Source: Profundibacter amoris
Lineage (GTDB): Bacteria; Pseudomonadota; Alphaproteobacteria; Rhodobacterales; Rhodobacteraceae
Assembly (NCBI RefSeq): GCF_003544895.1
Contig: NZ_CP032125.1
Coordinates: 1,998,001-2,062,000, forward strand
Direction of reading: 5' to 3'
Length of the DNA: 64,000 bases
The position numbers and the translations under genes were made by a program. The notes under the pieces are model-generated. The model was not told where the DNA came from, searched no databases, and saw only the letters and a list, made by a program, of their open reading frames with translations. This document shows positions 17,701 to 26,652 of the stretch, piece after piece. The stretch's first letter is position 1. The number at the start of each line of letters is the position of its first letter.

Positions 17701-17738
17701 TTGACCTTGGACGCCATTTGGTCATGTTAGCGATAACC
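17701..17738 (+). promoter_or_regulatory. Promoter and LacI-type operator of the second gap gene
   Basis: TTGACC (17701-17706) and TGTTAG (17725-17730) form a plausible promoter with an 18-base spacer. The operator-like TGTTAGCGATAACC (17725-17738) covers the -10 element. The motif matches the three sites upstream of the first gap gene. Overlap with the -10 predicts repression when the site is bound. Confidence 0.55.
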
Positions 17739-17781
17739 GCCCACGGGTGACGGTTTTCGTATGATCAAAAGGAGTCCTCCC

Positions 17782-18783
17782 ATGACTGTAAAAGTAGCCA
17801 TCAACGGCTTTGGCCGCATCGGCCGCAACGTCCTGCGTGCCATCGTTGAATCCGGTCGCACCGATATCGAAGTGATCGCGATCAACGATCTGGGACCGGT
17901 GGAAACCAACGCCCACCTGCTGCAATTCGATTCCGTGCATGGCCGCTTTCCGGTGGATGTGAAAACCACCAAGGACACAATCGATGCGGGCCGTGGCCCG
18001 ATTGCCGTGACGGCCATCCGCAACCCTGCCGACCTGCCTTGGGCCGATGTGGATATCGTGATGGAATGCACCGGTATATTTACCGCCAAGGAAAAGGCGC
18101 TGGTGCATCTGGAAAACGGCGCAAGCCGTGTGCTGGTCTCGGCTCCCTCGGCGGGTGCAGACAAAACCATCGTTTACGGGGTGAACCACAATACGCTGAC
18201 CGCCGATGACCGGGTGGTCTCCAACGCGTCTTGTACCACCAACTGTCTGGCACCGGTGGTCAAAACCCTGAATGACGCCATCGGCATCAACCACGGGTTC
18301 ATGACCACGATCCACAGCTACACTGGCGACCAGCCCACGCTGGACACAATGCACAAGGATCTGTATCGCGCCCGCGCTGCAGCCATGAGCATGATCCCCA
18401 CCTCGACCGGTGCCGCCAAGGCCGTCGGTCTGGTGCTGCCCGAAATGGCCGGCAAACTGGACGGTGTGGCGATCCGCGTGCCCACCCCGAATGTTTCGGT
18501 CGTGGACCTGACCTTCGAGGCGTCCCGCGACACCACGATTGAAGAAGTCAACGCCGCGATCAAGGCCGCCGCAGACGGCCCGCTAAAGGGTGTGCTGGGC
18601 TATACCGAGGTGCCGAATGTGTCGATCGACTTCAACCACAACCCGCATTCGTCGATCTTCCATATGGACCAGACCAAAGTCACCGCAGGCAATATGGTGC
18701 GTATCCTGACGTGGTATGACAATGAATGGGGTTTCTCCAACCGCATGTCCGATACCGCCATCGAGATGGCGAAATACCTGTAA
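17782..18783 (+). CDS. gap: Glyceraldehyde-3-phosphate dehydrogenase, paralogue 2
   Basis: This 333-aa GAPDH has the canonical active site ASCTTNC (Cys151), [10 protein letters not shown] at the N-terminus, HSYTGDQ and [12 protein letters not shown]. The ATG at 17782 follows AAAAGGAG; an upstream in-frame ATG lies before that ribosome-binding site and is rejected. The two copies are clearly homologous throughout but diverged, so the duplication is old. The promoter carries the same operator motif as the first gap gene. Confidence 0.96.
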   Translation: MTVKVAINGFGRIGRNVLRAIVESGRTDIEVIAINDLGPVETNAHLLQFDSVHGRFPVDVKTTKDTIDAGRGPIAVTAIRNPADLPWADVDIVMECTGIFTAKEKALVHLENGASRVLVSAPSAGADKTIVYGVNHNTLTADDRVVSNASCTTNCLAPVVKTLNDAIGINHGFMTTIHSYTGDQPTLDTMHKDLYRARAAAMSMIPTSTGAAKAVGLVLPEMAGKLDGVAIRVPTPNVSVVDLTFEASRDTTIEEVNAAIKAAADGPLKGVLGYTEVPNVSIDFNHNPHSSIFHMDQTKVTAGNMVRILTWYDNEWGFSNRMSDTAIEMAKYL

Positions 18784-18794
18784 GACAAATCGCC

Positions 18795-18818
18795 GCCCGC
18801 GCCGGATCAGGCGCGGGC
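18795..18818. terminator. GC-rich hairpin between gap and coaD
   Basis: GCCCGCGCC and GGCGCGGGC pair across six bases between two convergent genes. There is no T tract, so termination efficiency is uncertain. Confidence 0.4.
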
Positions 18819-18826
18819 GCGCATCT

Positions 18827-19318
18827 TCAGGCGAATTTCGCCATCAGCGCCTTTTCCACATCCGGCGTGACAAATTTGGAAATATCCCCGCCCAGCCGCG
18901 CGATTTCCTTTACCAGCTTGCTGGCAATCGCCTGATGCTTGGCATCTGCCATCAGGAAAACGGTTTCAATCCTATCGTCCATTGCACGATTCATCCCGAC
19001 CATCTGGTATTCATATTCAAAATCCGCCACCGCCCGCAGACCGCGAATGATGATTTGCGCACCAACATCATGGGCACAATCAATCAGCAGGTTCTCAAAC
19101 GGATGCACCACAATCTCGCAGCCCGTTTCCTTTGAAAGGCCAGCACATTCGGCCTCGACCATCGCCACCCGCTCTTCCAGTGTGAACATCGGCCCCTTGT
19201 CGCGGTTGATGGCAACCCCGATCACCAGGCGGTCCACCAAGGCAGCTCCGCGGCGGATAATATCAATGTGTCCCATCGTAATCGGATCAAAGGTTCCCGG
19301 ATATAATGCAATGCGCAT
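18827..19318 (-). CDS. coaD: Phosphopantetheine adenylyltransferase
   Basis: The 163-aa enzyme adenylates 4'-phosphopantetheine in coenzyme A synthesis. It has the nucleotidyltransferase motif YPGTFDPITMGH at the N-terminus and IIRGLRAVADFEYE in the middle, at the normal family length. The start at MRIALYPG follows AAGGGGGC; longer in-frame extensions do not match the family. It is convergent with the second gap gene. Confidence 0.96.
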   Translation of the reverse strand: MRIALYPGTFDPITMGHIDIIRRGAALVDRLVIGVAINRDKGPMFTLEERVAMVEAECAGLSKETGCEIVVHPFENLLIDCAHDVGAQIIIRGLRAVADFEYEYQMVGMNRAMDDRIETVFLMADAKHQAIASKLVKEIARLGGDISKFVTPDVEKALMAKFA

Positions 19319-19409
19319 GGTCTGCCCCCTTAGCTTTGGGCGCACGCAACAATATTGCGCGCCCGATTGCAAGCAGAATACCGCCCGCCCCTTCTTCTTT
19401 TCCTAAATA

Positions 19410-19422
19410 CCTCCGCCGGAGG
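19410..19422 (-). terminator. CCTCCGCCGGAGG palindrome, likely terminator of the CBS gene
   Basis: Read on the minus strand, CCTCCGGCGGAGG is followed by TATTTAGG, 65 bp after the stop of the CBS-domain gene. This kind of CTCCGGCGG..TATTT hairpin recurs at gene ends in Roseobacter-type genomes (from memory), so it may be a dispersed repeat as well as a terminator. Confidence 0.5.
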
Positions 19423-19486
19423 CTTTTGCGCGTGCCCCGCAGGGGCGCGCGCCCGGGGCGACGCGCAACGCGCGGCGCAATACCCG

Positions 19487-19921
19487 CTAATGCCCCATAA
19501 TCATCCCTTCAAGCGCCTTTTTTTCCATCGAAAGTTCGCTCAGACGGGCCTTGACCACATCGCCAATCGTGATCAGCCCCACCATTTCACCATCACGGAT
19601 CACCGGCATATGGCGAAACCGCCCTTCGGTCATCTTTTTCAGAATATCATCTGCCCGCTCGTTACAATTACAGGTGACGATATTCTTCGTCATCATATCG
19701 TCCACCTTGTCAGACAGGCAAACCGCCCCGCGTTTGCCCAATTCCCGCACAATATCGCGTTCTGATAAAATTCCATCCGCTGTTTTTCCCGTCGCAGACA
19801 CCACAACCGAGCCAATCCGGTTGTTCGACAAAACCGACGCCACATCCGCCACGTTTGTCCCGGGTTTGACGGTAAAAACCCCCTCGGTTGCCTTGGATTT
19901 CAGGATTTGTTGAACCAGCAT
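19487..19921 (-). CDS. CBS-domain protein
   Basis: The 144-aa protein consists of a tandem CBS pair (Bateman module; residues about 8-65 with GILSERDIVR, and 75-130 with FRHMPVIRDGEMVGLITIGDVVK). Such modules bind adenosine nucleotides and report energy state. No catalytic domain is attached. The start at MLVQQIL follows AAAGGAGA; upstream ATGs precede that site. It is a stand-alone regulator of unknown partner. Confidence 0.88.
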   Translation of the reverse strand: MLVQQILKSKATEGVFTVKPGTNVADVASVLSNNRIGSVVVSATGKTADGILSERDIVRELGKRGAVCLSDKVDDMMTKNIVTCNCNERADDILKKMTEGRFRHMPVIRDGEMVGLITIGDVVKARLSELSMEKKALEGMIMGH

Positions 19922-19979
19922 CGGCGTCTCCTTTATAGGTTTCATTATACCTGCAGGGTCCCCCGCCTGCGACATTCTG

Positions 19980-20888
19980 TCAAGTCGCGTGATTTGCCAG
20001 TTCTTCCAGCCGCGCAACTTCACGCCGAACGCCTGCAATAAAACTCTCGGCAAAGCGGTTCAGACGTTCGACCCGTTTGTCGTCCAGATGCCGCACCAGA
20101 TAGAAGGTGCGCGTCAGCGAAACCTTGTCGGGCAGCACGCGGCGGATGTCGGGCAGCGTGGGCATACAGAAATCATGTACAATCGCCAACCCCGCGCCCT
20201 GGCGCACCCAGTTCACCTGCACCGCCACGGAATTTGACGCAAGCGTGACATGGTCAACACCGGTTTCAGCCAGATAATCCACCTCTTTGTCAAATATCAT
20301 ATCGGGGATATAACCGATGATCCGGTGCCCCTTCAGATCCTTCAGCCTGCGAATGGGTGGATGGCTGTCCTGATAGCCCTGTGTCGCCGCCAGATGCAGT
20401 TTGTAATCGGTGATCTTCTGCGCCATCAGCCGCCCCGCCGTGGGCCGTGACAGGGTAATCGCCATATCGGCCTCGCGTTTGGACAGGTTGAACACGCGCG
20501 GCAACGCCACGATCTGCACCTCCAGCCCCGGGTTTTCATCGCAGATCGCCGCGCAAACCTGCGGCAACAGATAATTGGCCGAGCCATCCGGCGCCCCGAT
20601 CCGCACCACGCCGCTTAACTGCCCCGCCTGCCCGTGCAATTCCTCGGCCCCCTGCGCCAGCGCGGTTTCGGCGCGAGTCGCGTGTGCCAGCAGGCGTTCG
20701 CCTTCACTATTCAAAACATAGCCCTGCACCGATTTGGCAAACAGCGCCGCCCCCAACCTGTCTTCAAGCCGCGCAATCCGCCGCCCCACCGTGGCGGGGT
20801 CCAGTTTCAGTGCCTTTCCGGCCTTGGACAGGCTTTCAGCCCGTGCCACCGCCAGAAACACCCGCATATCATCCCAGTCAAACGCCAT
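19980..20888 (-). CDS. LysR-family regulator divergent from mmsA
   Basis: The 302-aa protein has a LysR helix-turn-helix (residues about 1-62, SLSKAGKALKLDPATVGRRIARLE) and a substrate-binding domain. It lies 114 bp from, and divergent to, mmsA, the usual position of a pathway-specific regulator. Control of methylmalonate-semialdehyde dehydrogenase is therefore likely. The recognition helix contains the variant PATVGRR instead of the common QSAVSRQ. Confidence 0.88.
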   Translation of the reverse strand: MAFDWDDMRVFLAVARAESLSKAGKALKLDPATVGRRIARLEDRLGAALFAKSVQGYVLNSEGERLLAHATRAETALAQGAEELHGQAGQLSGVVRIGAPDGSANYLLPQVCAAICDENPGLEVQIVALPRVFNLSKREADMAITLSRPTAGRLMAQKITDYKLHLAATQGYQDSHPPIRRLKDLKGHRIIGYIPDMIFDKEVDYLAETGVDHVTLASNSVAVQVNWVRQGAGLAIVHDFCMPTLPDIRRVLPDKVSLTRTFYLVRHLDDKRVERLNRFAESFIAGVRREVARLEELANHAT

Positions 20889-20906
20889 ACCATACCTGTA
20901 TTATTG

Positions 20907-20919
20907 CAAAGCCCCTTTG
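20907..20919. promoter_or_regulatory. Small dyad in the LysR-mmsA intergenic region
   Basis: CAAAG, three bases and CTTTG form a short inverted repeat 19 bp upstream of the LysR start. It is a candidate regulator binding site in the divergent promoter region. The motif is short and could occur by chance. Confidence 0.3.
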
Positions 20920-21002
20920 GAAAACTGCCCCTTTTCATGGCATTTTTGCAAGGCTAAACTGCACCCGAGCAAAAACCCAACAATACCCCGGAGGATTCGA
21001 AT

Positions 21003-22502
21003 ATGGATATCGGACATTTTATCAACGGCAAGATGGTCAAAGGCACCTCGGGCCAGCAAGGCGACATCATGAACCCCGCCACCGGCGAAGTTCAGTATAA
21101 GGTCGATCTGGCCTCGGCCGCAGAAATGAACGCGGCGATTGAAGCCGCCGCAGCGGCCCAGCCCGCATGGGGTGCGAAAAACCCGCAGGTGCGTGGCCGC
21201 GTGATGATGGCCATGGTTGGCCTGATCAACCGCGATATGGATAAACTGGCCGAAGCCCTGAGCCGCGAACATGGTAAAACCATTCCCGATGCCAAAGGTG
21301 ACGTTCAGCGCGGTCTGGAAGTTGTAGAATATTGCATCGGCGCTGCCGAACTGCTGAAAGGCGAATACACAGTCGGGGCCGGCACCGGCATTGATATGTA
21401 TTCCATGCGTCAGCCACTGGGGGTTGTCGGCTCGATCATGCCGTTCAACTTTCCGGCCATGATGCCGCTTTGGCACATTGCGCCCGCACTGGCCTGTGGC
21501 AACGCGGTTGTGCTGAAACCCTCCGAGCGTGACCCGTCGGTACCGATGATGCTGGCCGCCCTGTTTGTCGAAGCCGGCTTGCCTGAAGGTGTGTTCCAGG
21601 TTGTGAACGGCAAAAACGAAGCCGTTGACGCGCTGCTGGACAACGACATCATTCAGGGTGTTTCCTTCGTTGGTTCGACCCCTGTTGCGCAATATATCTA
21701 CAGCCGCGCCACAGCCAACGGCAAACGCGCACAATGCTTTGGCGGCGCGAAAAACCACATGATCATCATGCCCGACGCCGATATGGACCAGGCCGCCGAC
21801 GCCATCGTCGGGGCCGGTTTTGGCGCCGCTGGTGAACGCTGCATGGCGATTTCGGTTGCTGTGCCTGTGGGCGAAGGCACCGCCGACCGCCTGTTGGAAA
21901 AACTGGTCCCGCGGGTGGAAAAACTGCGCGTTGCCCCTTACACCGACGGTGATGATGTGGATTACGGCCCGGTTGTTTCGGCCGAAGCCAAAGAACGCAT
22001 TCTGGGCCTGATCCAGAGCGGCGTTGATCAGGGCGCAACCCTTGTGGTTGATAACCGCGATTTCAAATTGCAAGGCTATGAAAACGGCTTCTTCGTTGGC
22101 CCGCATCTGTTTGACAATGTCACAACGGATATGGACATCTACAAGACCGAAATCTTCGGCCCTGTTGTCTGCACCGTGCGCGCCGAAACCTATGACGATG
22201 CGCTGAAAATGGTGATGGACCACGACTACGGCAACGGCACTGCCATCTTTACCCGTGACGGCGATACTGCCCGCGATTACGCCTCGCGCGTGAATGTCGG
22301 CATGGTTGGCATCAACGTGCCTGTGCCGGTTCCGCTGGCCTATCACACCTTTGGCGGCTGGAAAAAATCCATGTTTGGCGATCTGAACCAGCACGGACCG
22401 GATTCGTTCAAATTCTACAGCCGGACAAAAACCGTCACATCGCGCTGGCCCTCGGGCATCAAGGAAGGTGGCGAATTCCACTTTAAGGCAATCGACGATT
22501 AA
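21003..22502 (+). CDS. mmsA: CoA-acylating methylmalonate-semialdehyde dehydrogenase
   Basis: The 499-aa aldehyde dehydrogenase converts methylmalonate semialdehyde to propionyl-CoA, the last step of valine (and an arm of inositol) breakdown. The family signature GAKNHMIIMPDAD, the catalytic cysteine in GERCMAIS (Cys280) and GSIMPFNFPAMMP are present, and length is normal. The ATG follows CGGAGG. Other valine genes (acyl-CoA dehydrogenase, hydrolase, mmsB) lie 2-5 kb downstream on the same strand, interrupted by two unrelated genes. Confidence 0.96.
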   Translation: MDIGHFINGKMVKGTSGQQGDIMNPATGEVQYKVDLASAAEMNAAIEAAAAAQPAWGAKNPQVRGRVMMAMVGLINRDMDKLAEALSREHGKTIPDAKGDVQRGLEVVEYCIGAAELLKGEYTVGAGTGIDMYSMRQPLGVVGSIMPFNFPAMMPLWHIAPALACGNAVVLKPSERDPSVPMMLAALFVEAGLPEGVFQVVNGKNEAVDALLDNDIIQGVSFVGSTPVAQYIYSRATANGKRAQCFGGAKNHMIIMPDADMDQAADAIVGAGFGAAGERCMAISVAVPVGEGTADRLLEKLVPRVEKLRVAPYTDGDDVDYGPVVSAEAKERILGLIQSGVDQGATLVVDNRDFKLQGYENGFFVGPHLFDNVTTDMDIYKTEIFGPVVCTVRAETYDDALKMVMDHDYGNGTAIFTRDGDTARDYASRVNVGMVGINVPVPVPLAYHTFGGWKKSMFGDLNQHGPDSFKFYSRTKTVTSRWPSGIKEGGEFHFKAIDD

Positions 22503-22530
22503 TCGTCGCTACCTGATGATGAAAACAGTG

Positions 22531-22562
22531 ACAGCCCTGCCGGTTTGGCAGGGCTGTTTCTG
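22531..22562 (+). terminator. Terminator of mmsA
   Basis: ACAGCCCTGCC and GGCAGGGCTGT form a perfect 11-bp stem with a five-base loop, followed by TTCTGTTCT, 28 bp after the mmsA stop. Confidence 0.75.
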
Positions 22563-22686
22563 TTCTGTCCGCCCCCGAACGCGCGGCTTTTTTGTTGTGT
22601 CAAACGATGTGGCCCGCTAGAAATAATAACCGGTTCGGACGCGCACTCACGCGGTAAGTCCGACACAAAGATGATGGTGTTCAACT

Positions 22687-23121
22687 TTGCCTTCTTTCTT
22701 TCGCATTATCCCTGAACATAACCTTGTTTACGCACGATATAGCGGAACTGTGACAACTGATGACTATTTGGCGGTTGTCGAAGGTGTGCGGGATCATCCT
22801 GATTTTAAGGTTCAGTTCAAACACCTGATCGACCTGACGCATCTGACTGGAATCAAGCGCGAGTATATCAAGGTCATAATGGCACAGGCACGGATCGCGG
22901 AACTGGTGGCCAAATCAACCTCTGACATCCTCAGCGTGGTCGTTGCACCGACACCCGTCGCGATGGAAGCAGCCTCGATGGTCATTCGGTCCTGGGACAA
23001 GCTGGATACACCCGTTGTGCGCCGGATCGTATCAAATATGTCCGAAGCCGAAGCCCTGCTGGGATGCCGCAAAGGCACCTTGCCGGAATTGCTAAAACAA
23101 CCCGGCTACCCCTTGCCATAA
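22687..23121 (+). CDS. Conserved hypothetical protein, STAS/SpoIIAA-like fold suspected
   Basis: I cannot assign a function to this 144-aa soluble protein. The pattern FRIIPEHNLVYARYSG followed by alternating strands and helices (FKHLIDLTHL, VVVAPTP) resembles SpoIIAA/STAS-like single-domain proteins. The only reasonable start is a TTG at 22687 without a clear ribosome-binding site; ATGs just upstream are out of frame. A ligase gene follows 50 bp downstream on the same strand. Confidence 0.65.
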   Translation: MPSFFRIIPEHNLVYARYSGTVTTDDYLAVVEGVRDHPDFKVQFKHLIDLTHLTGIKREYIKVIMAQARIAELVAKSTSDILSVVVAPTPVAMEAASMVIRSWDKLDTPVVRRIVSNMSEAEALLGCRKGTLPELLKQPGYPLP

Positions 23122-23170
23122 TCCAAAACCCCTGCAATCCTGCCCTTATAACAACTAAGGGGAGGATGCC

Positions 23171-24304
23171 GTGCCCTATCAAGAGCCGCCTTTCACCATG
23201 GGAGTCGAGGAAGAATACCTTCTGGTCGACCGTGAAACACTGGAACTGGCCCGCGCACCGCAAGCATTGATGGACAGTTGCATGGCCGAAATGGACGGTC
23301 AGGTCAGCCCCGAATTTCTGCAATGCCAGATCGAGGTCGGGACCAAGGTGTGCCAGACCATTGGGGACGCCCGCGAGGATCTGAAACGCCTGCGCGCCTG
23401 TATCTCGAACCATGCCGCCGATCACGGGCTGGTGCCGATCACGGCCTCGTGCCACCCTTTTGCCGACTGGAAGGACCAGCACCACACCGACAAGGACCGC
23501 TACAATGAATTGCAGCAGGATCTGGCGGGTGTGGTGCGCCGGATGCTGATTTGCGGTATGCATGTGCATGTGGGCATCGCTCAAAAAGACCTGCGCATCG
23601 ACCTGATGAACCAGCTGACCTATTTCCTGCCGCATCTTTTAGCCCTGTCCACCTCGTCGCCTTTCTGGCAGGGCGATGATACCGGTCTGGCCAGTTACCG
23701 CCTGACAGTGTTCGACAACCTGCCCCGCACCGGCCTGCCGCCGCAACTGCGCAGCTGGGGTGAATTCGAGCGATCGGTTCAGGCGCTGGTCGGGTTGGGC
23801 GTGATCGAGGACAGCAGCAAAATCTGGTGGGATTTACGCCCCTCGTCACGCTTTCCCACCATTGAATCCAGGATTTGCGATGTTTCCCCGCGTCTGGAAC
23901 ACGCCTTGTCCCTTGCCGCGCTGACCCAGTGTCTTACGCGGATGCTGTGGCGGCTGTCCCGGAAAAATCAGCGCTGGCGGCTGTATGACAACTTCCTTGT
24001 GTCCGAAAACCGCTGGCGGGCGCAACGCTATGGCGTCACCGGCGGGCTGATTGATTTTGGCCGTGGTGAAATCGTGCCGATGGGCGAGTTGGTGCAGGAA
24101 ATGATCGGCTTGCTGGCCCAAGACGCCGAGGCGCTGGATTGCACGGCCGAAATTGAAAACGCCCTTGAGATCACCAAAAACGGCAACAGTTCCGAGCGCC
24201 AACGCGCCACCTATCAGGCCGCCATTGCCACCGGAAAAACGACAGATGACGCCCTGCGCGATGTGGTGCGCCACCTGATCGAGGAATATCACGCTGATTT
24301 GTGA
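23171..24304 (+). CDS. YbdK-type carboxylate-amine ligase (GCS2 family)
   Basis: The 377-aa protein belongs to the glutamate-cysteine ligase 2 family, with the opening motif [13 protein letters not shown] and the HVHVGI and [18 protein letters not shown] motifs of the fold. Members ligate an amine to a carboxylate using ATP; E. coli YbdK has weak gamma-glutamylcysteine synthetase activity. The start is GTG at 23171, 5 bp after GGGGAGGA. The physiological substrate is unknown. Confidence 0.88.
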   Translation: MPYQEPPFTMGVEEEYLLVDRETLELARAPQALMDSCMAEMDGQVSPEFLQCQIEVGTKVCQTIGDAREDLKRLRACISNHAADHGLVPITASCHPFADWKDQHHTDKDRYNELQQDLAGVVRRMLICGMHVHVGIAQKDLRIDLMNQLTYFLPHLLALSTSSPFWQGDDTGLASYRLTVFDNLPRTGLPPQLRSWGEFERSVQALVGLGVIEDSSKIWWDLRPSSRFPTIESRICDVSPRLEHALSLAALTQCLTRMLWRLSRKNQRWRLYDNFLVSENRWRAQRYGVTGGLIDFGRGEIVPMGELVQEMIGLLAQDAEALDCTAEIENALEITKNGNSSERQRATYQAAIATGKTTDDALRDVVRHLIEEYHADL

Positions 24305-24327
24305 CGCCACATATCCACTGGCCCGAG

Positions 24328-24446
24328 CTGTTTTCTTTCAAAGAAAACAGGCCGAAATCTTTCAAAGTTTTCGGATCAGCCGACGCTCTCAAGTTGCCGC
24401 TTGCAAAACTCCTGCAAGAATTGGAAATTAAACAGGCGTTCAATTC
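24328..24446 (+). repeat. Palindrome-rich leader of the valine-degradation operon
   Basis: The 161 bp between the ligase gene and the acyl-CoA dehydrogenase hold four inverted repeats. Two adjacent 23-bp palindromes (24328-24350, arms CTGTTTTCTTT; 24352-24374, arms CCGAAA and CTTT) share the core TCTTTCAAAG. Then come CTTGCA/TGCAAG (24400-24418) and GAATTG/CAATTC (24418-24446). None is followed by a T tract, so operators or RNA structure are more likely than a terminator. Confidence 0.6.
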
Positions 24447-24465
24447 ATTTGCTGCGGGGAACACC

Positions 24466-25611
24466 ATGGATTTTGCACTAACCGAAGAACAAACCCTGAT
24501 TTTCGACATGGCCAAGGCCTTTGGCGAAGAACACATCGCCCCCTTTGCCCGGGACTGGGAAAAAACCGGTGACATCCCCAAAGACCTGTGGCCCAAACTG
24601 GCCGAACTGGGGTTTGGTGGCTTGTATGTGTCCGAGGAAAACGGCGGCGCGGGCCTGACCCGTCTGGACGCAACATTGGTGTTCGAGGCGCTGTCGATGT
24701 CCTGCCCTTCGGTTGCGGCGTTCCTGTCGATCCACAACATGTGCGCCGCGATGATGGACAAATTCGCCTCCCCCGAGTTGCGCGACAAATACCTGCCCCG
24801 CGCCATCACGATGGAAACGTTTTTCTCCTACTGCCTGACCGAACCCGCCACCGGTTCGGATGCGGCAGCACTGAAAACCAAAGCGGTTGAAACCGACGCA
24901 GGCTTTGCCCTGACCGGCACCAAGGCCTTCATTTCCGGCGGCGGTTATTCGGATGCCTATATCGTCATGGCCCGCAGCGGTGGCGACGGACCCAAAGGTA
25001 TTTCCGCCTTTGTGATTGATGATGGCACCGAGGGCCTCAGCTTTGGCGGGCTTGAGGAAAAGATGGGCTGGCGCAGTCAACCGACCCGTCAGGTGCAACT
25101 GGACAATTGCCAGATACCGGCGGGCAACCTGCTGGGGGAACTTGGCAAGGGCTTTACCTATGCGATGAAGGGTCTGGACGGCGGGCGTTTGAATATCTCG
25201 GCCTGTTCACTGGGCGGGGCGCAATCCGCGCTGACCAGAACGCTGGACTATATGGGCGAGCGCAAGGCCTTCGGCCGCCCGATTGACCAGTTTCAGGCGC
25301 TGCAATTCCGGCTGGCGGACATGGAAATCGAACTGGCCGCCGCACGGGTGTTCCTGCATCAGGCGGCGTGGAAGCTGGATCAGGGCGCGCCGGACGCTAC
25401 GAAATACTGCGCCATGGCCAAGAAATTCGTCACCGAGGCCGGCAGCCGCATTGTGAACCAATGCCTGCAACTGCATGGTGGTTACGGCTATCTGGCGGAT
25501 TACGGCATCGAGAAACTGGTGCGCGATTTGCGGGTGCATGAAATCCTTGAGGGCACCAATGAAATCATGCGCATGATCACGGCGCGGCAAATGCTGGCGG
25601 AGCGCGGGTAG
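24466..25611 (+). CDS. Acyl-CoA dehydrogenase, probably isobutyryl-CoA dehydrogenase
   Basis: The 381-aa flavoprotein has the acyl-CoA dehydrogenase motifs YCLTEPATGSDA (N-terminal signature), AFISGGG and LQLHGGYGYLADYGIEKLVRD, and ends with EGTNEIMRMI, which carries the catalytic glutamate region. Its neighbours, 3-hydroxyisobutyryl-CoA hydrolase and mmsB, point to isobutyryl-CoA as substrate in valine breakdown. The start at MDFALTEEQ follows CGGGGA; the longer frame upstream covers a palindromic leader and is rejected. Its TAG is followed directly by the next ATG. Confidence 0.9.
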   Translation: MDFALTEEQTLIFDMAKAFGEEHIAPFARDWEKTGDIPKDLWPKLAELGFGGLYVSEENGGAGLTRLDATLVFEALSMSCPSVAAFLSIHNMCAAMMDKFASPELRDKYLPRAITMETFFSYCLTEPATGSDAAALKTKAVETDAGFALTGTKAFISGGGYSDAYIVMARSGGDGPKGISAFVIDDGTEGLSFGGLEEKMGWRSQPTRQVQLDNCQIPAGNLLGELGKGFTYAMKGLDGGRLNISACSLGGAQSALTRTLDYMGERKAFGRPIDQFQALQFRLADMEIELAAARVFLHQAAWKLDQGAPDATKYCAMAKKFVTEAGSRIVNQCLQLHGGYGYLADYGIEKLVRDLRVHEILEGTNEIMRMITARQMLAERG

Positions 25612-26640
25612 ATGGCCGAAATCGACATTCGCAAAGACGGTAAACTTGGGCGGATCACCTTGAATCGCCCCGAGGCGCTGAATGCGCTGACCTACGAGAT
25701 GTGCCTTGCGATTGAAAAGGCGCTGGATGCGTGGCGCGAGGATGACGATGTTAAAATGCTGCTGATTGATGCGGCAGGGGATCGGGCGTTTTGCGCCGGC
25801 GGTGATATTGCCGAAATGTATGCCAGCGGCAAACGGGGCGATTATGAATACGGGCGCAGGTTCTGGCGCGACGAATACCGGATGAACGCCAAACTGTTCG
25901 AATTCCCCAAACCCGTGGCCAGCCTGATGCAGGGGTTTACCATGGGCGGCGGCGTTGGTGTGGGCTGTCACGGCAGCCACCGGATTGTCGGCGAAAGCAG
26001 CCAGATTGCGATGCCGGAATGCGGCATCGGTCTGGTGCCGGATGTGGGTGGCTCGCTGATCCTGGCCCGCGCGCCCGGACGGCTGGGCGAATACATCGGC
26101 ACCACCGGCGCACGGCTGGGGGCAGATGATGCGATTTACGCGGGTTTTGCCGATTACTACATCCCTGAATCAGACTGGCCCGCATTAACGTCGGCGCTGG
26201 TGGAAAGCGGGGATTGGGAATTGATCGATCAGGCCGCGCAAACCCCGACCGAAGGGCGCCTGAAAGGGCAAGAGGCCGAGATCAACAAACATTTTGGCGG
26301 CGAGACACTGGGCGACATCCTGCGTTCGCTTCAAACCGAGGACAGTGATTTCACCTCGGCCGCGATGCGATCACTGGGCCGCAATGCGCCTTTGTCGATG
26401 GGCTGCACGGTGGAAATCGTGCATCGTTTGCGCGGGGCCGACGACATCCGCCGCGCGCTGGATCTGGAATACCGCTTTACCTACCGGTCAATGGAACACG
26501 CCGATTTTATCGAGGGCATCCGCGCCGCCATCATCGACAAGGACCGCAAACCGGTGTGGAAACATATATTGGGTGCCCCCATAGATGCGGATGTCACCAA
26601 AATGCTGCTGCCGCTTGGGGCGGATGCGCTGAAACTTTAA
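25612..26640 (+). CDS. 3-hydroxyisobutyryl-CoA hydrolase (enoyl-CoA hydratase superfamily)
   Basis: The 342-aa protein has the crotonase fold with AFCAGGDIAEMY and the PECGIGLVPDVGGS motif typical of 3-hydroxyisobutyryl-CoA hydrolases. Its length is that of the hydrolases and exceeds simple enoyl-CoA hydratases (about 260 aa). It releases 3-hydroxyisobutyrate from its CoA ester. The start codon abuts the stop of the dehydrogenase gene, and mmsB follows after 12 bp: one operon. Confidence 0.88.
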   Translation: MAEIDIRKDGKLGRITLNRPEALNALTYEMCLAIEKALDAWREDDDVKMLLIDAAGDRAFCAGGDIAEMYASGKRGDYEYGRRFWRDEYRMNAKLFEFPKPVASLMQGFTMGGGVGVGCHGSHRIVGESSQIAMPECGIGLVPDVGGSLILARAPGRLGEYIGTTGARLGADDAIYAGFADYYIPESDWPALTSALVESGDWELIDQAAQTPTEGRLKGQEAEINKHFGGETLGDILRSLQTEDSDFTSAAMRSLGRNAPLSMGCTVEIVHRLRGADDIRRALDLEYRFTYRSMEHADFIEGIRAAIIDKDRKPVWKHILGAPIDADVTKMLLPLGADALKL

Positions 26641-26652
26641 GGGAGAAACGAA

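Noticed and set aside
19430-19486. Very GC-rich stretch with CGCG repeats downstream of the CBS gene
   Set aside because: It has no ordered repeat unit, hairpin with T tract or coding potential that I can support beyond the nearby palindrome.
20901-22481. A 526-codon open frame on the minus strand opposite mmsA
   Set aside because: Its composition is His/Arg/Gly-rich, it matches no family, and it is the complement of a clearly coding dehydrogenase gene. It is a side effect of GC-rich codon use.
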